A stretch of DNA of 64,000 bases from an uncultured Bacteroidia bacterium (GCA_902789245.1 CADAND010000004.1:1-64000), one strand, 5' to 3'. Positions 23,099 through 31,451 are shown, numbered from the stretch's first letter. Numbers and translations are program-made. The notes: generated by a model not told the origin, from the sequence alone.

Positions 23099-23241
23099 CA
23101 AGAATTCCGGAACAGAATTAGCCCAAAAACAGTTACAGAATCGGGAAAACCCGATTCTGTAACTGAATTCAGCCGTTTTCTGTAACGGATTATTCGTGGG
23201 GCGCTCTAGAACAGCGTGGGCTCGTCGAAGATGTCGCCGGG
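23090..23241 (-). repeat. 152-bp inverted repeat, right copy
   Basis: The reverse complement matches 16783-16934 (four substitutions plus an inverted loop). On the minus strand it carries the last dozen codons of parC including the stop codon, without the rest of the gene. It also carries the terminator hairpin (23132-23163), whose T-run is on the minus strand. The first bases contain the aroE stop codon. Confidence 0.95.
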
Positions 23242-23282
23242 CGTAGCCTAAATTTGAGTTTCAGGATTTTTGAATAGTTTTC

Positions 23283-23312
23283 TTGCGGATTTCAAAAGAT
23301 TCTCTATCTTTG
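23283..23312 (+). promoter_or_regulatory. promoter of higBA
   Basis: TTG at 23283-23285 and TATCTTTG at 23305-23312 with 19 bases between them match the Bacteroidota promoter. The start point would be near 23319, 13 bases before higB. Confidence 0.75.
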
Positions 23313-23331
23313 CAGGGACAAAGACGGAGAA

Positions 23332-23631
23332 ATGAGGATCGTGTCGCATAGGAAGCTGAAGGACTTCTATAGCCTGCCAGGACGGGAGGACGCCAAGGCG
23401 CCCCTGGAGCGGTGGTATTCCATCGCTGAAGATGCCCAATGGAGTGGGCTGACAGATATCCGTAAGGATTTTGCGACGGCGGACTACGTCGGCAACCAGC
23501 ACTATGTTTTCAACATTGGCGGGAACAAGTATCGGCTGGTGGTCGTTGCGAAATTCATGATGGGATACCTCTTTATCCGTTTTGTTGGAACGCACAAAGA
23601 GTATGATAAGATAGATGCATCAACATTATAG
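23332..23631 (+). CDS. higB: HigB-family toxin
   Basis: A 99-residue RelE-like toxin of the HigB type, which cleaves mRNA at the ribosome. The family pattern is clear: RIVSHRKLKDFY at the start, LERWYSIAEDAQWSGLTDIRK, then ADYVGNQHYVFNIGGNKYRL and the end FIRFVGTHKEYDKIDA. The toxin gene precedes the antitoxin, as usual for higBA. It lies immediately beyond the inverted-repeat junction and has its own promoter, which fits an acquired module. Confidence 0.93.
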   Translation: MRIVSHRKLKDFYSLPGREDAKAPLERWYSIAEDAQWSGLTDIRKDFATADYVGNQHYVFNIGGNKYRLVVVAKFMMGYLFIRFVGTHKEYDKIDASTL

Positions 23632-23634
23632 CCT

Positions 23635-23994
23635 ATGGGACGTATCACGGAAATGCAATATCAGTATGCGCTGGAGCGCATCGAAGACCTGCTTCCTCTG
23701 GTCAGCGGCGAGGACCCCAACGAAGAGAAGGCAGTAGAGCTCTCCATCTATTCCGACATCGTCATCGAATATGAAAAGGAGCACTTCCCCATTGAGAAAC
23801 CAACGCCAGCAGAGTTGATCCAGGCCTCCTTGACGGAGAAATCGATGACCCAGAAAGATCTGGCGAGCCAAGTGGGAGTCAGCCCTTCCCGCATCAACGA
23901 CTATGTCTCCGGCCGCTCAGAACCCACACTCCGCATCGCCAGCCGGCTTTGCGTTGCACTCGGCATCGCTCCAGCGGCAATGTTAGGACTTTAA
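23635..23994 (+). CDS. higA: HigA-family antitoxin
   Basis: A 119-residue antitoxin with an N-terminal acidic helical region (toxin-binding part in related proteins). The C-terminal XRE helix-turn-helix (MTQKDLASQVGVSPSRINDY, about 78-97) is expected to bind the operon promoter. It starts three bases after the higB stop. Autorepression of the 23283-23312 promoter is the usual control and is inferred here. Confidence 0.93.
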   Translation: MGRITEMQYQYALERIEDLLPLVSGEDPNEEKAVELSIYSDIVIEYEKEHFPIEKPTPAELIQASLTEKSMTQKDLASQVGVSPSRINDYVSGRSEPTLRIASRLCVALGIAPAAMLGL

Positions 23995-24012
23995 CGAACC
24001 TTTCTACCCATC

Positions 24013-24189
24013 ATGGAACATGTAGAATCCACACCGAAAACGAAGGTAAAAGATGAACCGGAATACCCCAAGGTTTCCTTCCCCATCCCGCATTCAGCGC
24101 GCGTCAGCCGCATGATTGACATTATCCCCGCCTTCACGGACGAGGAGCTCGAAAAGGACGAGAAACTTGCATATATCCTGGGAAAATGA
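24013..24189 (+). CDS. small ORF after higBA, uncertain
   Basis: A 58-codon frame (MEHVESTPKTKVKDEPEY..., ending LAYILGK) starts 18 bases after higA. It is rich in Lys and Glu and lacks recognisable motifs. The same frame continues after its TGA for twenty more codons (LKFTLETVLTPAQFLSKLQE) to a TAA at 24250-24252. The whole may therefore be a broken gene with a premature stop. Its codon use is less GC-biased than that of its neighbours. I do not recognise it. Confidence 0.35.
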   Translation: MEHVESTPKTKVKDEPEYPKVSFPIPHSARVSRMIDIIPAFTDEELEKDEKLAYILGK

Positions 24190-24232
24190 CTAAAATTTAC
24201 CCTGGAGACCGTCCTCACCCCGGCGCAGTTCC

Positions 24233-24742
24233 TCAGCAAACTCCAGGAGTAAGCTGTATGAGGATGGCGTCGGCGACGGCGTCGGGGGTGAGGCCGTCAG
24301 TGTCAACGGCGTGGGGAGCCTGGGCGTAGATGGGCGCGCGGGCGGCAAAGAGCGCCTCCGCGTCGGCGAAGAGCGGGCGGGAGGCGTCGGCGGCGCCGAG
24401 CCGCTCCCGGATGGTCTCCAGGCGGGTCCGCAGGAAGACACACTCCGTTTCCGCCAGGATGATTTCCCGCGCAGCGGGGACGGTCAGCGTGCCGCCGCCC
24501 AGGGCCAGGACCACATCGCCCTGCGCCGAAGCCGCCTCGTCCAGTACGGCGCGCAGCGTCTCCAGCTCGACGGCGCGGAAGGCCGCTTCCCCGCCCTCCC
24601 GGAAGATTTCAGGAATCGGGCGGCCGTCGCGGGCGACGATCTCGGCGTCCAGGTCCACGAAACGGGCCCCGAGACGCTCTGCGAGCGCCCGGCCGGTGCT
24701 GCTCTTGCCGCAGCCCATGAATCCGGTGAGGGAAATCGTCAT
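24233..24742 (-). CDS. aroK: shikimate kinase
   Basis: A 169-residue shikimate kinase, phosphorylating shikimate with ATP. The P-loop is GFMGCGKSS (7-15), the substrate-binding DLDAEI motif is near 32, FREGGEAAFR near 47 and the GGG motif (LALGGGTL) near 79. An adenine-lid arginine lies at SRPLF. It is near, but not co-directional with, aroE. Its start is divergent from ssb, with a TATCTTTG box at 24763-24770 on the minus strand. Confidence 0.95.
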   Translation of the reverse strand: MTISLTGFMGCGKSSTGRALAERLGARFVDLDAEIVARDGRPIPEIFREGGEAAFRAVELETLRAVLDEAASAQGDVVLALGGGTLTVPAAREIILAETECVFLRTRLETIRERLGAADASRPLFADAEALFAARAPIYAQAPHAVDTDGLTPDAVADAILIQLTPGVC

Positions 24743-24762
24743 TTTTCCGAAAGATTACCGGA

Positions 24763-24770
24763 CAAAGATA
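24763..24770 (-). promoter_or_regulatory. -7 box for aroK
   Basis: On the minus strand TATCTTTG, 20 bases before the aroK ATG. The opposite strand has a weaker TATCTTGT at 24794-24801 that may serve ssb. Confidence 0.5.
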
Positions 24771-24821
24771 CACGCAATTCGCCAAAAAATCCCTATCTTG
24801 TCAAACTAAATTTTATGTATT

Positions 24822-25388
24822 ATGTCACTGAACAAAGTCATGCTGATCGGTAACGTTGGAAGAGACCCCAATGTACGTTACCTCGAAGGAAACAACCCCG
24901 GCAACCAGGGCCGGAAAGTCGCCACGTTCACCCTCGCCACCTCGGAGCGCTACCGCGACCGCAACGGCGAGACGCGCGAGAACACGGAATGGCACAACAT
25001 CGTCGCGTGGGGCCAGCCCGCCGACGTGTGCGAGCGCTTCGTCCGCAAGGGCACGCAGCTCTACATCGAAGGCAAGCTCCGCACCCGCAAGTACACGGAC
25101 GCCCAGGGCGCCGAGAAATACACCACGGAAATCAACGTCGATACGCTGCAGCTCCTCGGCCGCCGCGACGGCGACGGCGCCGGCTATCCGGCCGACCAGC
25201 AGGGCGGCGGCTACTCCCAGCAGGGTGGCTACCAGCGCCAGGGCGGCTATCAGCAGCCCGCTCCGGCCCAGCCGCAGCAGCCCGCGTACCAGCAGCCGGC
25301 CTACCAGCAGCCCGCTCCGCAGGCCGCTCCCGCAGCCCCGGCTGCCCCTGCCGTCGATGAAGGTCCGACCGACGACCTCCCGTTCTAG
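24822..25388 (+). CDS. ssb: single-stranded DNA-binding protein
   Basis: A 188-residue SSB. The N-terminal OB fold (MSLNKVMLIGNVGRDPNVRY, then WHNIVAWGQPADVCERFVRKG and LYIEGKLRTRKYTD) covers about 1-115. A long linker rich in Gln, Pro, Tyr and Gly follows (QQPAYQQPAYQQPAP). The protein ends in the acidic tip TDDLPF that recruits repair and replication proteins. The linker is longer and more repetitive than in Escherichia coli SSB. Confidence 0.95.
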   Translation: MSLNKVMLIGNVGRDPNVRYLEGNNPGNQGRKVATFTLATSERYRDRNGETRENTEWHNIVAWGQPADVCERFVRKGTQLYIEGKLRTRKYTDAQGAEKYTTEINVDTLQLLGRRDGDGAGYPADQQGGGYSQQGGYQRQGGYQQPAPAQPQQPAYQQPAYQQPAPQAAPAAPAAPAVDEGPTDDLPF

Positions 25389-25402
25389 TCTGTTACCGTT
25401 TT

Positions 25403-25530
25403 GGCAGCCCTGACCTCCCGTCCCGGATACCGTCGCTCCGCGACCCCTCCCACTGACTGCGTCAGCGGGCCCCTCCCTCTTACGAAGCCGAGGGTGGCTA
25501 CGGGTCCCGGGGCGGGAGGTCGGAGCTGCC
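25403..25530. repeat. F3 nested palindrome, intergenic
   Basis: The outer arms are a long imperfect inverted repeat (GGCAGC...GACCTCCCGTCCCGG with CCCGGGGCGGGAGGTC...GCTGCC). The reverse complement shares the core GTAGCCACCCTCGGCT...GAGGGAGGGGCCCGC and GTGGGAGGGGTC with 21704-21848. The apex here is a short TGACTGCGTCA. It lies between ssb and the MFS gene and could end ssb transcription. Confidence 0.85.
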
Positions 25531-25550
25531 GGAAACAATCATTTTAATCT

Positions 25551-26918
25551 ATGACTGAAAAGATTCAACGGCTGATGAACGACAATCCGGTGGCACGGTG
25601 GACCGTCCTGGTCCTCGTGGCCCTGATGATGTTCTTCGCCTACATGTTCGTGGACGTAATGTCCCCGCTCAAGTCCCTCGTCGAGAGCAAACTCGGCTGG
25701 AACAGCGGCGTGTTCGGCACCTACGCCGCCTCCGAATACATCCTCAATGTCTGCGGCTTCCTGATCCTCGCCGGCATCATCCTCGACAAGCTCGGAGTCC
25801 GCTTCTCCGGCATCCTGTCGGCCGGCCTGATGGTCTTCGGCGCCGCGATCAAGTTCGTCGGCGTGAGCGACTGGTTCCAGACCACGGGCTTCGCCCAGTG
25901 GCTCGGCTCCTGGTGGGTCGAGATGCCGGCCAGCGCCAAGATGGCTTCGCTGGGCTTCATGATCTTCGGCTGCGGCTGCGAGATGGAAGGCACCAACGTC
26001 TCCAAGATTCTCGCCAAGTGGTTCAAGGGCAAGGAGATGGCTCTCGCCATGGGCCTTGAGATGGCCATCGCCCGCCTGGGCGTGTTCGGCGTGATGTGGA
26101 TCTCCCCGCTGATCTCCGAGCGATTCGGCGGCTCCGTGATGGCCCCCATGGGCTTCTGCGGCGCACTGCTCTGCATCGGCCTGCTCAATTTCATCATCTT
26201 CGCCTTCATGGACAACAAGTTCGACAAGCAGCTGGTGGCCGCCGGCCTCGCTACGGACGAGAAGTCGCCGGAGGACGAGTTCCATGTGAGCGACCTCGGC
26301 GCCATCTTCAAGAGCAAGATGTTCTGGATCGTGGCCCTGCTGTGCGTGCTCTACTACAGCGCCATCTTCCCGTTCCAGCGCTACGCGCCGAACTTCCTGG
26401 AAGAGACGCTCAGCATCGACGCCTCCACGGCCTCCCGGCTGTTCAGCGTCTTCCCGATTCTTGCCATGTGCCTGACCCCGGTCCTGGGCATCTTCCTGGA
26501 CCACAAGGGCAAGGGCGCCACGATGCTGATGGCGGGCGCCGTCATCATGATCGCCTGCCACCTGAGCTTCGCGTTCGTGCTGCCGCTGTTCCCGTATAAA
26601 TGGCTGGCCGTGACGTTGATCGTCGTGCTGGGCGTGAGCTTCTCGCTCGTGCCCGCGGCCCTGTGGCCGTCCGTGCCGAAGATCATCGACGAGAAGATCC
26701 TGGGCTCCGCCTACTGTCTCATTTTCTGGGTACAGAACATCGGCCTCTGCCTCGTGCCGATGCTGATTGGGTCGCTGCGAGGCTCGACCGGCGGCTACTT
26801 CGTCCCGATGCTGGTCTTCTCCAGTTTCGGCGTGCTGGCCTTCATCTTCAGCCTCCTGCTGAAGAAGGAAGACCGCAAGAAGGGCTACGGCCTCGAACTG
26901 CCGAACATCAAGAAATAA
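25551..26918 (+). CDS. major facilitator superfamily transporter
   Basis: A 455-residue membrane protein with about twelve hydrophobic helices and the MFS layout, including a central cytoplasmic loop (about 225-248, rich in Asp/Glu). LDKLGVRFSG after helix 2 resembles motif A, and DHKGKGATM holds the matching place in the second half. The substrate is not evident; no sugar- or nitrate-specific motif was recognised. It precedes dxs by 11 bases on the same strand and may be co-transcribed. Confidence 0.85.
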   Translation: MTEKIQRLMNDNPVARWTVLVLVALMMFFAYMFVDVMSPLKSLVESKLGWNSGVFGTYAASEYILNVCGFLILAGIILDKLGVRFSGILSAGLMVFGAAIKFVGVSDWFQTTGFAQWLGSWWVEMPASAKMASLGFMIFGCGCEMEGTNVSKILAKWFKGKEMALAMGLEMAIARLGVFGVMWISPLISERFGGSVMAPMGFCGALLCIGLLNFIIFAFMDNKFDKQLVAAGLATDEKSPEDEFHVSDLGAIFKSKMFWIVALLCVLYYSAIFPFQRYAPNFLEETLSIDASTASRLFSVFPILAMCLTPVLGIFLDHKGKGATMLMAGAVIMIACHLSFAFVLPLFPYKWLAVTLIVVLGVSFSLVPAALWPSVPKIIDEKILGSAYCLIFWVQNIGLCLVPMLIGSLRGSTGGYFVPMLVFSSFGVLAFIFSLLLKKEDRKKGYGLELPNIKK

Positions 26919-26929
26919 CACACCCCGCC

Positions 26930-28795
26930 GTGTACGAACTCCTCGACAGAATCAGCAGTCCTGCCGACATCAGGGACTTCAGCACCGAGCAGCTGCGGAC
27001 GCTCTGCGCCGAGCTGCGCCAGTACATCATTGAAGTCTGCTCCCACAATCCCGGCCACCTGGCTTCCAGCCTGGGGGCCGTGGAAATCATTGTGGGCGTG
27101 CACTATGTCTTCGACACCCCTGCCGACAAGTTCGTATTCGACGTGGGCCACCAGGCCTACGCCCACAAAGTCCTCACGGGCCGCCGCGAGGCCTTCGCCG
27201 CCATGCGCACGAAAGGCGGAATCAGCGGTTTCCCCAACCGGGACGAGAGTCCGTTTGACGCCTTCGGCGTCGGCCACTCCTCGACCTCCATCTCCGCCGC
27301 GCTGGGCCTCGCCGAGGCCGCGCGCATGCAGGAGCGCCGCGAGAAGGTCATCGCCCTGATCGGCGACGGCGCCATGACGGGCGGCCTTGCCTTCGAAGGG
27401 CTCAACAACGCCGGCGAGAGCCGCGCCGACCTGCTTGTCATTCTCAACGACAACAACCAGTCCATCGAGGGCAACACCGGCGCGCTGCACCGCTACCTGC
27501 TGAACATCACCACCAGCGGCTCCTACAACCGCTTCAAGAACGTCATCTGGAACGCGCTGGGCGACAATGCCTTCCGGCGTTTCATCCAGCGCTGGGTGCG
27601 TGCCCTCAAGTCCTGGTTCGTCGGTAAGCCCGGCGGCGCCCTGTTCGAGTCGCTCGGCTTCCGCTATTTCGGTCCGATCGACGGCAACGACATCGCCGAG
27701 GTGGTCCGCACGCTGCGCAAGCTCAAGGACCTGGACGGCCCGCGCCTGCTCCACTGCCTCACCGTCAAGGGGAAGGGTTATCCCGTGGCGGAAGCGGATC
27801 CCGTGGTCTGGCACGCGCCCGGCCGTTTCGATCCCGCCACCGGCGAGAGGATCCACACGCCGCACACGCATGACCGCTACCAGGATGTCTTCGGCGAGGT
27901 GCTCTGCGAGCTCGCCGAGGCGGACCGCCGCGTCGTCGGCGTCACGCCCGCCATGGCCACCGGCTGCGGGATGAACCGCCTCGCGGCACGCCACCCGGAC
28001 CGGTTCTTCGACGTCGGCATCGAGGAGGAGCACGCAGTCACCTTCTCCGCCGGCCTCGCCGCCGGCGGGATGAAACCGTTCTGCAACATCTACTCCGCCT
28101 TCTCCCAGCGCGCCTACGACCAGATCATCCACGACGTGGCGCTGCAGCGCCTGCCGGTGGTGCTCTGCTTCGACCGGGCCGGCCTGGTCGGCGAGGACGG
28201 AGCCACGCACAACGGCGCCTTCGACCTGGCCGCCTACCGCAGCATTCCCGACATCACCGTCAGCGCCCCGCGCGACGAAGTGCAGCTCAAACGGCTCATG
28301 TACACCGCCTGGAAGCATGACGGAGGACCGTTTATTATAAGGTACCCGCGCGGGATGGGCGAAGGCGCCCCCTGGCAGCAGACGCCGGGCGAAGAGCTGG
28401 AGGTCGGCCGCGGCGAGGCCCTGCTGGAAGGCGACGAGGTCGCGATCCTGGCCCTCGGCCCGGTCGCGAACCGCGCCCTGGAAGCCGCTGCGCAGTGGCC
28501 CGGCCGCGTGGGCGTGTACGACATGCGCTTCCTCAAACCGCTCGACGAAGCACTGCTCGCCGCGGTCACAGGACGCTACAAGCACCTCATCACGGTCGAG
28601 GACGGGTGCCTCGCCGGCGGACTGTACAGCGCCGTCAGCGAATGGGTCGCCGCCCACCGCAGCCCCGTCACCCTGGACGGGCTCGGCATCCCCGACAGCT
28701 TCGTGGCGCAAGCTTCTCAATCCCAACAGCAGGCAGCCTGCGGGATTGACACTGCCGGCATCAAAAAAAGTTTGGAAAAAGTGTTTGGAAAATAG
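26930..28795 (+). CDS. dxs: 1-deoxy-D-xylulose-5-phosphate synthase
   Basis: A 621-residue thiamine-diphosphate enzyme that joins pyruvate and glyceraldehyde-3-phosphate, the first step of the MEP isoprenoid pathway. The ThDP motif GDGAMTGG...NDNNQSI spans about 142-182, and the transketolase-like CFDRAGLVGEDGATHNG is near 411-427. A GTG codon at 26930 is taken as start because the protein then begins YELLDRISSPADIRDF as in the family; the longer open frame overlaps the MFS gene. A polyprenyl synthase gene at 56989 acts in the same pathway. Confidence 0.93.
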   Translation: MYELLDRISSPADIRDFSTEQLRTLCAELRQYIIEVCSHNPGHLASSLGAVEIIVGVHYVFDTPADKFVFDVGHQAYAHKVLTGRREAFAAMRTKGGISGFPNRDESPFDAFGVGHSSTSISAALGLAEAARMQERREKVIALIGDGAMTGGLAFEGLNNAGESRADLLVILNDNNQSIEGNTGALHRYLLNITTSGSYNRFKNVIWNALGDNAFRRFIQRWVRALKSWFVGKPGGALFESLGFRYFGPIDGNDIAEVVRTLRKLKDLDGPRLLHCLTVKGKGYPVAEADPVVWHAPGRFDPATGERIHTPHTHDRYQDVFGEVLCELAEADRRVVGVTPAMATGCGMNRLAARHPDRFFDVGIEEEHAVTFSAGLAAGGMKPFCNIYSAFSQRAYDQIIHDVALQRLPVVLCFDRAGLVGEDGATHNGAFDLAAYRSIPDITVSAPRDEVQLKRLMYTAWKHDGGPFIIRYPRGMGEGAPWQQTPGEELEVGRGEALLEGDEVAILALGPVANRALEAAAQWPGRVGVYDMRFLKPLDEALLAAVTGRYKHLITVEDGCLAGGLYSAVSEWVAAHRSPVTLDGLGIPDSFVAQASQSQQQAACGIDTAGIKKSLEKVFGK

Positions 28796-28814
28796 GAAAT
28801 TGTTCCTATCTTTG
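28784..28814 (+). promoter_or_regulatory. promoter of the tRNA-tuf region
   Basis: TTTG at 28784-28787 and TATCTTTG at 28807-28814, separated by 19 bases. The -33 element overlaps the last codons of dxs. Transcription would start near 28821, about 30 bases before the first tRNA. Confidence 0.8.
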
Positions 28815-28851
28815 CAGTCCCAAAAAACAGGGGGCTTTGAAATAATACATT

Positions 28852-28925
28852 GCCGATGTAGCTCAGTTGGCTAGAGCGTGTGATTTGTAATCTCAAGGTC
28901 GTGGGTTCGATTCCCTCCATCGGCT
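28852..28925 (+). tRNA. tRNA-Thr (anticodon TGT)
   Basis: Acceptor GCCGATG pairs with CATCGGC. The D-loop, the anticodon loop TTTGTAA and the T-arm (GTGGGTTCGATTCCCTC) are all present. CCA is not encoded. Confidence 0.95.
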
Positions 28926-28950
28926 CACGATCAGCAATGTAAGAAAAATT

Positions 28951-29033
28951 GGGCAAGTACCAGAGTGGCCAAATGGGGCAGACTGTAAATCTGCTGGTTT
29001 TCACCTTCGGTGGTTCGAATCCATCCTTGCCCA
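28951..29033 (+). tRNA. tRNA-Tyr (anticodon GTA)
   Basis: Acceptor GGGCAAG pairs with CTTGCCC. The anticodon loop is CTGTAAA, and a long class II variable arm lies between the anticodon and T stems. CCA is not encoded. Confidence 0.95.
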
Positions 29034-29070
29034 CTGAAGCGGAAGTAGGATAAAACGACTACTCCAAAAA

Positions 29071-29142
29071 GCGGGGTTCGTATAATGGCTATTATGCCAG
29101 CCTTCCAAGCTGGAAATGGGAGTTCGATTCTCCTACCCCGCT
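29071..29142 (+). tRNA. tRNA-Gly (anticodon TCC)
   Basis: Acceptor GCGGGGT pairs with ACCCCGC and the anticodon loop is CTTCCAA. The T-arm is GGGAGTTCGATTCTCCT. The three bases after the discriminator read CCA. Confidence 0.95.
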
Positions 29143-29152
29143 CCAAAATATT

Positions 29153-29224
<72 letters not shown>

Positions 29225-29231
29225 CAAAGTG

Positions 29232-29257
29232 AGCCGGCCTCAAGCCGGTTTAATTTT
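29232..29257 (+). terminator. weak hairpin and T-run between tRNAs and tuf
   Basis: CCGGC-CTCAA-GCCGG followed by TTTAATTTT. It could end the tRNA transcript. The same T-rich end forms TAATTTTG (29251-29258), a possible -7 box for tuf. Either role, or both, is possible. Confidence 0.45.
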
Positions 29258-29283
29258 GTAAACAAACTTTTAAACGTAATATT

Positions 29284-30471
29284 ATGGCAAAAGAAGTTTT
29301 CAAGCGGGATAAACCGCATGTCAACATTGGCACGATCGGCCACGTTGACCATGGCAAGACCACTCTGACCGCAGCTATCACCAAGGTGCTCGCTGCCAAG
29401 GGTCTGAGCGAAGTCAAGTCTTTCGATCAGATTGACAACGCCCCTGAGGAGAAGGAGCGTGGTATCACCATCAACACCGCTCACGTCGAGTATCAGACCG
29501 CCAATCGTCACTATGCGCATGTCGATTGCCCGGGCCACGCCGACTACGTGAAGAACATGGTTACTGGTGCTGCCCAGATGGACGGTGCAATCCTCGTGGT
29601 TGCCGCCACCGACGGTCCGATGCCCCAGACCAACGAGCACGTCCTCCTCGCCAAGCAGGTGAACGTCCCGAAGATGGTCGTCTTCCTGAACAAGGTCGAC
29701 CTCGTGGACGATGAGGAAATGCTTGACCTCGTTGAGATGGAGGTCCGCGACCTCCTCAGCAAGTACGACTTCGACGGTGACAACGCTCCCGTCATCCGCG
29801 GTTCCGCCCTCGGCGCCCTCAACGGCGAGCCGAAGTGGGAGGAGAAGGTCATGGAGCTCATGGACGCTGTCGATGAGTACATTCCCCTTCCTGTCCGCGA
29901 GAACGAGAAGCCGTTCCTGATGCCTATCGAGGACATCTTCTCCATCACCGGTCGTGGCACCGTGGTTACCGGCCGTATCGAGACTGGTACCATCCACGTC
30001 AACGACGCCGCTGAGATCGTTGGTTTCAACGACAAGCCGAAGAGCACCGTCGTCACTGGCGTCGAGATGTTCCGCAAGCTCCTCGATCAGGGTGAGGCTG
30101 GTGACAATGTGGGTCTCCTCCTCCGTGGTATCGACAAGAAGGAAGTCAAGCGTGGTGAGGTTATCGCCAAGCCGGGTTCCATCACTCCGCACAAGCACTT
30201 CCTCGGTCAGATCTACGTTCTGAAGAAGGAAGAGGGTGGCCGTCACACGCCGTTCCACAACAAGTATCGTCCTCAGTTCTTCATCCGCACCCTGGATGTT
30301 ACCGGTGAGATCACCCTCCCGGCCGGTGTCGAGATGGTTATGCCTGGTGACAACGTGGAGATCGACGTCCAGCTCATCACTCCGGTTGCTCTGAACGAGA
30401 ACCTCCGTTTCGCTATCCGTGAGGGTGGCCGTACGGTCGGTGCCGGTCAGGTCATCAAGATCCTTGACTAA
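29284..30471 (+). CDS. tuf: elongation factor Tu
   Basis: A 395-residue EF-Tu, delivering aminoacyl-tRNA to the ribosome. GTPase motifs are [15 protein letters not shown] and NKVD. The domain 2 and 3 sequences are typical, ending [14 protein letters not shown]. Codon use is shifted to GGT, GTT and CGT compared with surrounding genes, as expected for a very highly expressed gene. It lies between four upstream tRNAs and tRNA-Trp in the standard Bacteroidota order. Confidence 0.98.
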   Translation: MAKEVFKRDKPHVNIGTIGHVDHGKTTLTAAITKVLAAKGLSEVKSFDQIDNAPEEKERGITINTAHVEYQTANRHYAHVDCPGHADYVKNMVTGAAQMDGAILVVAATDGPMPQTNEHVLLAKQVNVPKMVVFLNKVDLVDDEEMLDLVEMEVRDLLSKYDFDGDNAPVIRGSALGALNGEPKWEEKVMELMDAVDEYIPLPVRENEKPFLMPIEDIFSITGRGTVVTGRIETGTIHVNDAAEIVGFNDKPKSTVVTGVEMFRKLLDQGEAGDNVGLLLRGIDKKEVKRGEVIAKPGSITPHKHFLGQIYVLKKEEGGRHTPFHNKYRPQFFIRTLDVTGEITLPAGVEMVMPGDNVEIDVQLITPVALNENLRFAIREGGRTVGAGQVIKILD

Positions 30472-30487
30472 TTTCGATTAGCACAGA

Positions 30488-30514
30488 GGCGGAGGGGGTC
30501 TGACCCGCTCCGCC
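30488..30514 (+). terminator. hairpin after tuf
   Basis: GGCGGAG and CTCCGCC enclose an inner GGGT/ACCC pair, giving a strong stem 16 bases after the tuf stop codon. There is no T-run, so it may be a processing or attenuation site before tRNA-Trp rather than a full terminator. Confidence 0.5.
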
Positions 30515-30520
30515 TTATAC

Positions 30521-30591
30521 AGGGGAATAGAATAATGGTAATTCAGCGGTCTCCAAAACCGTCAATGTGGGTTCGATTCCTGCTTCCCCTG
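30521..30591 (+). tRNA. tRNA-Trp (anticodon CCA)
   Basis: Acceptor AGGGGAA pairs with TTCCCCT, and the anticodon loop is CTCCAAA. The discriminator G is followed by encoded CCA. Its place between tuf and secE is conserved in many bacteria. Confidence 0.95.
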
Positions 30592-30675
30592 CCAATATCA
30601 AAGGTTACGATTTGGTAATTGTTTAACAGACGCCGCCCTTCCGCTTCCATTTCGCGGCGTCCATTAAATGTAAAG

Positions 30676-30864
30676 ATGAGAAAGTTTATCAATTACTGCA
30701 AAGAGTCTTTCACCGAGCTCACTAAGAAGACGACTTGGCCGACGTGGACGAAGCTCCAGAGCTCCGCTCTGCTCGTCATCGTGACGACCATCGTACTCGC
30801 CGTGGTGCTCTGGGTGATCGATTTCGCTTTCCAATCTCTGATGACCGGAATCTACACATTGTAA
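30676..30864 (+). CDS. secE: preprotein translocase subunit SecE
   Basis: A 62-residue SecE, a small subunit of the SecYEG protein-export channel. A short amphipathic N-terminus (MRKFINYCKESFTELTKKTTW) leads to one membrane helix (about 28-50), the single-helix form of most bacteria. The ATG at 30676 was chosen because the conserved region starts there; an upstream in-frame ATG would add a poorly conserved extension. nusG follows after 12 bases. Confidence 0.93.
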   Translation: MRKFINYCKESFTELTKKTTWPTWTKLQSSALLVIVTTIVLAVVLWVIDFAFQSLMTGIYTL

Positions 30865-30876
30865 TCTTGACTCGTT

Positions 30877-31443
30877 ATGGGCGAAATGAAATGGTACGTT
30901 CTGCGGGCAGCAGGAGGGAAGGAGAAGAAGGCTAAAGAGTATCTCGAGAAAGAGATCGAAAGAAGCGGACTTCAGGACAAAGTTGCTCAGGTATTAGTTC
31001 CTGTTAAAAAGGAAATTGTCACGAAAAACGGCAAAAGGAAGGCAGTCGACAAGCTGCTTTTCCCTGGTTATGTATTGATCCACGCCGAGCTCAGTGCCAA
31101 GCTTGAGAACATCATCCGCAACCTTGTCCCCGGCATGTCCGGTTTCCTGACCGAAAAGAAAACGACCACCGGTGCCCAGTTCGAGCGCATCCCGGTGCCT
31201 ATCCGCGAGGAAGAGGCACAGCGGATCCTCGGCGTTCAGGACGAGAATGTAGACAGCGCGGCCGAGACCCTCGTGAACTACGAGATCGGCGAGTCCGTGC
31301 GCATCACGGACGGACCGTTCAGCGGTTTCAGCGGCGTCGTCGACGAGATTCTGGAAGACCGGAGCAAGGTCAAAGTAATTGTGGTGATCTTTGGAAGAAA
31401 GACCCAACTCGAACTCAGCTTTACGCAAGTAACTAAAGAATAA
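30877..31443 (+). CDS. nusG: transcription termination/antitermination factor NusG
   Basis: A 188-residue NusG that binds RNA polymerase and couples it to Rho or the ribosome. The NGN domain opens [20 protein letters not shown], with FPGYVLIH in the middle. The C-terminal KOW motif is [18 protein letters not shown]. The position between secE and rplK is conserved across bacteria. Confidence 0.96.
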   Translation: MGEMKWYVLRAAGGKEKKAKEYLEKEIERSGLQDKVAQVLVPVKKEIVTKNGKRKAVDKLLFPGYVLIHAELSAKLENIIRNLVPGMSGFLTEKKTTTGAQFERIPVPIREEEAQRILGVQDENVDSAAETLVNYEIGESVRITDGPFSGFSGVVDEILEDRSKVKVIVVIFGRKTQLELSFTQVTKE

Positions 31444-31451
31444 CATTTATC

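Noticed and set aside
28718-28750. CAATCCC...CGGGATTG palindrome in the last codons of dxs as another F2 insertion
   Set aside because: The encoded residues (SQSQQQAACGIDTAGI) fit the normal length and pattern of the Dxs C-terminus, so no insertion is needed.
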